A DNA stretch of 64,000 nt, from positions 186,001 to 250,000 of the forward strand of contig NW_025064893.1 in assembly GCF_019112545.1 (NCBI RefSeq). The letters run 5' to 3'. A model generated the notes under the pieces. That model saw only the letters and a program-made list of their open reading frames with translations, ran no database searches and had not been told where the DNA came from. The stretch's first letter is position 1. Each line of letters begins with the position of its first letter. A program made the position numbers and the translations under genes. Positions 60,641 to 64,000 of the stretch are shown one piece after another. The stretch comes from Guyanagaster necrorhizus. Taxonomy: Eukaryota > Basidiomycota > Agaricomycetes > Agaricales > Physalacriaceae.

Positions 60641-63260
60641 ATGGACTCTCTCCCCCGGCCTTCCCGGGCCACAAAGTGCCCCGCCAGGCCGCGTCGTATC
60701 GAGGCTCGCCGCCTCTTCGTTCCAGGCTTCGCCGGAGCCTTTATCCGGGGCGATTTCGACCGCTTCCGTCTGTCCACAGTAGCCGTCGCGGGCCCAGCCT
60801 CAGCATTACTACGGTCCGATGCCCATCCCTCTTCCTCTTCTTCTTCTTCTTCTTCCTCCTCCTCCTCCTCCTCGCCTTTTGGCGGAAGACCGCTCCTGCT
60901 AGCAGCCTTGGACACTTCATGCTCAATGTTGCGCGCGACGACCTTAGAGGACCTATCTGCCAGCCGCCCAAGTAGAGCCTTGACTTCACGGCGGACAGAG
61001 CCGTCGTGCCCCGCAGTGCGAATAGTGTGAGACTCTTCTTCTCCTTCTCTGCCTGCATTCTTGATAACCTCGACTTCAACCTAAAAAAAAAAAAGGAGAA
61101 GCAGTCAGTCGCCTCTCAATGAGTCAGTCATTCACAATATGCTCATACCTCCTCGCCGGGCCCAGCACGCCGTTCGATGACTCTGTGTGGACCTTCCTGC
61201 CACTCATAAACAGTCCCCCTTCCATCAGGAGGCTCCTCGCCTTCCGGCATATGCAGCGAAGCCTCCGTCTTCTCCTTCTCTTTGGCCTTTTGAACGACGT
61301 CCATCTCCATCCCCACCTCGCCTTCATGCTCCACTTCCATCTGCGACAACGTCGGAGGCGCGCTGTCATCACTCGGCGAGCTTCCCACCTCAGTCTTCTC
61401 CTCCGGTGTCATTTCCCCTCGTTCCATGTCATCCACCTGATCGCGATTAACGACAATATCCTCCCGCCTATCCACCATCCGTGCCTGGTTCGTCCAATCA
61501 GGCATCGTGGTGTGTCGAGACCACGTCCGCGATACAGTATGCACGCGACGACCAAGAGAAAAGGACGGAATCGACAGACCGTGGATGGTGATGGAGCACA
61601 GAACCATGAACGCTACAATCGGCTGGATGGTGTCCATGAGTAATTCATTCTGATGGCTGGGGTTGTCGCCTAGCTTATCACGCAGAACCTGCGCAGCAAG
61701 CGTCGATATGAACACGGCACCTGATAGAACTATCGTTAGCGGGCAAAAAAAAAAAAAGGAGATTAAAAAAAAATAGGATAGATACCAATTCCAATGGGCC
61801 CAAAGTGTCCACTAAAGACAGCCTCGCGGAACGTCTTAATACCTGGAATCCACCTGTACAGCGCCATCATGACTGGGAGCCTTCTGAGAAGGAGGATGAG
61901 AATGGCAATGACGATCAAACGCCACACGCTGAGGGTGAGTTCTTCATTAGCGAAATCGCTAAACGGCATCCACGCGCCCACAAAGACAAACGCGGCAATG
62001 TTAAAGAGCAGGTCGATGACGGAACTAAAAACAGACTCTTCCGTCTGTCGGTTGAAGAAGCCATCCCACGCGAACGCAGTGCCGCAGGCAAATGCCGACA
62101 AGAGGTCATCTGAGCCGAGAAGAGTGGTCACCCCAGTGGCGAACATGGCGAGTGAGACATACTGGGCAACATACGAATGTCGATCTATGAGATCGTGTCG
62201 TTCGCAAAATTTCATTAGGTGCCTGAAGCCGAAGCCAAGGCAGGAACCGATGACGACGCCAAGGACGACCTGATCTGCTTTAGTGTAAGAAGACAAGAAG
62301 GTGCGCCCTGAAGTATGGAGATCACGTACAGAGCCACAGGAGAAGGAACCAATCTTTGATAGCTTTCCCGGTGTTGGGGGCGTCAATGACGAGGTAGAGA
62401 GCGATATAGAGGAAAGGGAAAGCGGCACCGTCGTTGCAACCACTCTCTGCGGCCAAGAGATGTCGGATATGAGCGGGGACGTGTTTGTCGGCATATTTCC
62501 CACCGACGACAGCGGCTGCGAGAATGGGGTCCGTTGGCGTGAGACACGCGGCGATGGCGAGAGAAGACAGAAAATTAAGGCCTGGAATCAGGGCGTAAAT
62601 GAGACCGGCGGAGACGAACCAGCCCTAGAGACTTGTTAGACAAAGACGAGAAGCGAAAAAAAAAAAAAAGTGAACGCACCCAGGTCATTACGGGAGCCAA
62701 AAGGAAGAAAAGGCTTTTCCAGTGGCGTCGCATGTACGCTTTGGGCAACTCCACCCCTATGGCAAAGACACCTATTGCGAGGACAACCCTGGTGAACTCC
62801 AGAACGATAGTATTGGTCGAATCCTCGTTGCCCCAGGCTCGGGGGTTGAATATCCCTGCGCCGTATGGACCTGAAAGCGAAGCAGCACCTTGAGCCACCG
62901 CGCCAAGAGTAGGAAAATCAAGCTGAACACACACCGATAATGACACCGAACACAAAGGCCCAACATGCTTCTCCGATATACAGCTGCGGGTCGACGTCGG
63001 TGACGAAAACGGAGGAGGGGAAAGTTCGTGATACACACACACACACCTTTTCACGGAGAAACAAAGAAAACATGCCGAACTGGAACAAAGGTCAGCACCA
63101 GCTTGCAGTCGTGAGACAGTCACTCACCAGCACGATGAACCCGCCAAGACATGAATATATGACATGTGGTTTCGTCACCTCAAACTGTATAGCACGATGA
63201 GCGGTCGACCAACAACGTCGGTCGGACAAAAGGAATCGCACGCACAGGGTAAAAGCCCAT
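60403..63260 (-). CDS. NHA1: Plasma-membrane Na+/H+ antiporter, Nha1/Sod2 type
   Basis: Exports Na+ or K+ in exchange for H+ and so supports salt tolerance and pH control in fungi. Family landmarks in order: FEVTKPHVIYSCLGG, LYIGEACWAFVFG, GPYGAGIFNPRAWG, CLTPTDPILA, ESGCNDGAAFPFLY and DDLLSAFACG.AFAWD, the last carrying the acidic pair needed for transport. The first exon is inferred as 63260-63246 (MGFYP), joined to 63184. Introns of 40-65 nt elsewhere follow GT-AG. The last part is a long hydrophilic cytosolic tail with a poly-Glu tract and two poly-Gln tracts and a basic SKSPRIKAPAKPG region. Total about 800 residues, within the Nha1 range. The stop is at 60403. Confidence 0.9.
60610..60639. 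repeat. (CTG)10 trinucleotide repeat in the antiporter tail
   Basis: Pure CTG x10 on the top strand, read as ten Gln on the coding strand. A second, shorter CTG run lies near 60502-60518. Prone to length change. Confidence 0.9.
60824..60874. repeat. Poly-Glu-encoding CTC/CTT tract in the antiporter tail
   Basis: About 17 consecutive Glu codons (GAG and GAA mixed) on the minus strand. Mixed codons mean it is less slippage-prone than the nearby CAG tract. Confidence 0.88.
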
Positions 63261-64000
63261 GACGTAGGGACCGCGTGCACTCCTCCGGGGCACCTAATAG
63301 CGAAATTGGCTCAGCCTGGGCAATGGCGAGCAATGAATGACTAAAGGGCGTGAAACTCGTTGTCTAGGACGACGACGAGAATGGTTGATGGCGGCAAGAC
63401 GGAAGATTATAGAGGTCCGGCTCTGCGGTTTTTTTTTTGCAAATTGGGGGAACTGACGTCGATCGAAGCCTCTGCTTGGCACTGGGAGGACGGACCGGAG
63501 TTCCACCAAGACGGACGGACGGGCAAACAACGAGCAGCGAGCAGACAAGAACTGGTCGGTCGGTGTGGGATTTTTTGGTTGGGGGGTGGGGGGGCTGTCA
63601 ACGGACCTCGGTGTATTAGTAGTATTCGCCCTGAAAGACCTTTCGTAATCCTCAGTGAGCAACGGTATCGGCATGGTGTTCTTTTTTTCATTTAAAAGGT
63701 CCTTTTCATTCATCATTTAATTTTCTAACAGTGTCTGTATTTACTGTTCTCCCGCATGTGAACATCCTTATGCAGCCTCATTTCCCCCTGGGGACGCCAC
63801 TTTACCTATAGGTTGTGTCGTTCTTCGATAACACCTGATCCTTCCTTATCATTCGCCATCATCAAGTTCTTCTTGGCCAGTCGCCATCAAACGGTATAGC
63901 GGTACCGATAGGATTACATCTTGGCATCTGAACTAGGACCCTCAAATCAAAGGCCAAGCAAGGTCCGTGTAAGACCCTGCAACAAGTTGCCATAGGTGCG
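63261..64000. other. Upstream region of the antiporter gene, no second gene recognised
   Basis: Probably promoter and 5' UTR of the Nha1-type gene. It contains a T9 run near 63430, a G-rich stretch near 63575-63596 and an open but unconvincing stretch on the minus strand (63294-63716). The window ends here. Confidence 0.45.

Noticed and set aside
60310..60975. 221-codon plus-strand open frame rich in Arg, Pro and Leu
   Set aside because: It is the antisense shadow of the antiporter tail; poly-Leu comes from the poly-Gln/poly-Glu repeats.
63294..63716. 140-codon minus-strand open frame
   Set aside because: Low-complexity, no domain, and sits where the antiporter promoter and 5' UTR are expected.
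1..64000. CRISPR arrays, prokaryotic operons or phage genes
   Set aside because: None seen; introns and gene families are eukaryotic.

Overview
This window is eukaryotic, from a filamentous basidiomycete (probably Agaricomycetes). The host genes carry many short GT-AG introns (about 40-65 nt) and encode typical mushroom families: a microsomal P450, an MCT-type MFS transporter, a TAP-like serine hydrolase and a fungal Na+/H+ antiporter. The one tRNA gene has an anticodon-loop intron. No bacterial or organellar features were seen.

The window has two halves with a sharp boundary near 38,600. Positions 1 to about 38,600 are a transposon graveyard that is almost free of CpG. It holds nested copies of one Ty3/gypsy chromovirus family (LTR about 457-470 bp, Gag with CCHC knuckle, protease, RT/RNase H, integrase, chromodomain), all broken by stops and missense changes. 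The clearest structure is three deep. A minus-strand element (internal end 14,258; its 5' LTR at 17,148-17,434 and 34,247-34,419) is split by a plus-strand element (17,435-34,241, target duplication ACTAC). That element's 5' LTR is split in turn by a complete minus-strand copy (17,586-25,748, target duplication ACAGT). A further plus-strand copy spans 3,282-14,257 and carries two insertions of an unrelated ~1.4-kb repeat with TG...CA ends, interpreted as solo LTRs. Other solo LTRs with exact 5-bp duplications lie at 30,567, 36,276, 37,289 and 40,187. A Ty1/copia RNase H end lies near 34,430-34,920 and a second gypsy RT fragment at 36,100-38,150. The bases just after the chromovirus 5' LTR are complementary to the presumed start of the element's own transcript, which suggests Tf1-like self-priming.

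Positions 38,600-64,000 are ordinary gene space with normal CpG. From left to right: an amidoligase-type gene (minus, one apparent frameshift, 3' end in transposon-like DNA); a head-to-head AIG2-like gamma-glutamyl cyclotransferase; a 13-exon TAP-like alpha/beta hydrolase; a weakly supported hypothetical gene near 46,000-46,600; tRNA-Glu(CTC); a 10-exon cytochrome P450 (minus) divergent from an MCT-like MFS transporter, which is followed by an alpha/beta hydrolase on the same strand; a two-module glycoprotein with a C-terminal membrane segment; and a long Nha1-type Na+/H+ antiporter with poly-Glu and poly-Gln tracts.

Two groupings may be functional: the divergent amidoligase/cyclotransferase pair (making versus cleaving gamma-glutamyl-type amide bonds) and the P450/MFS/hydrolase trio (oxidation, transport, ester hydrolysis). 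Both are inferences from gene content and order. Host exons were assembled by eye, using frame and GT-AG consistency.
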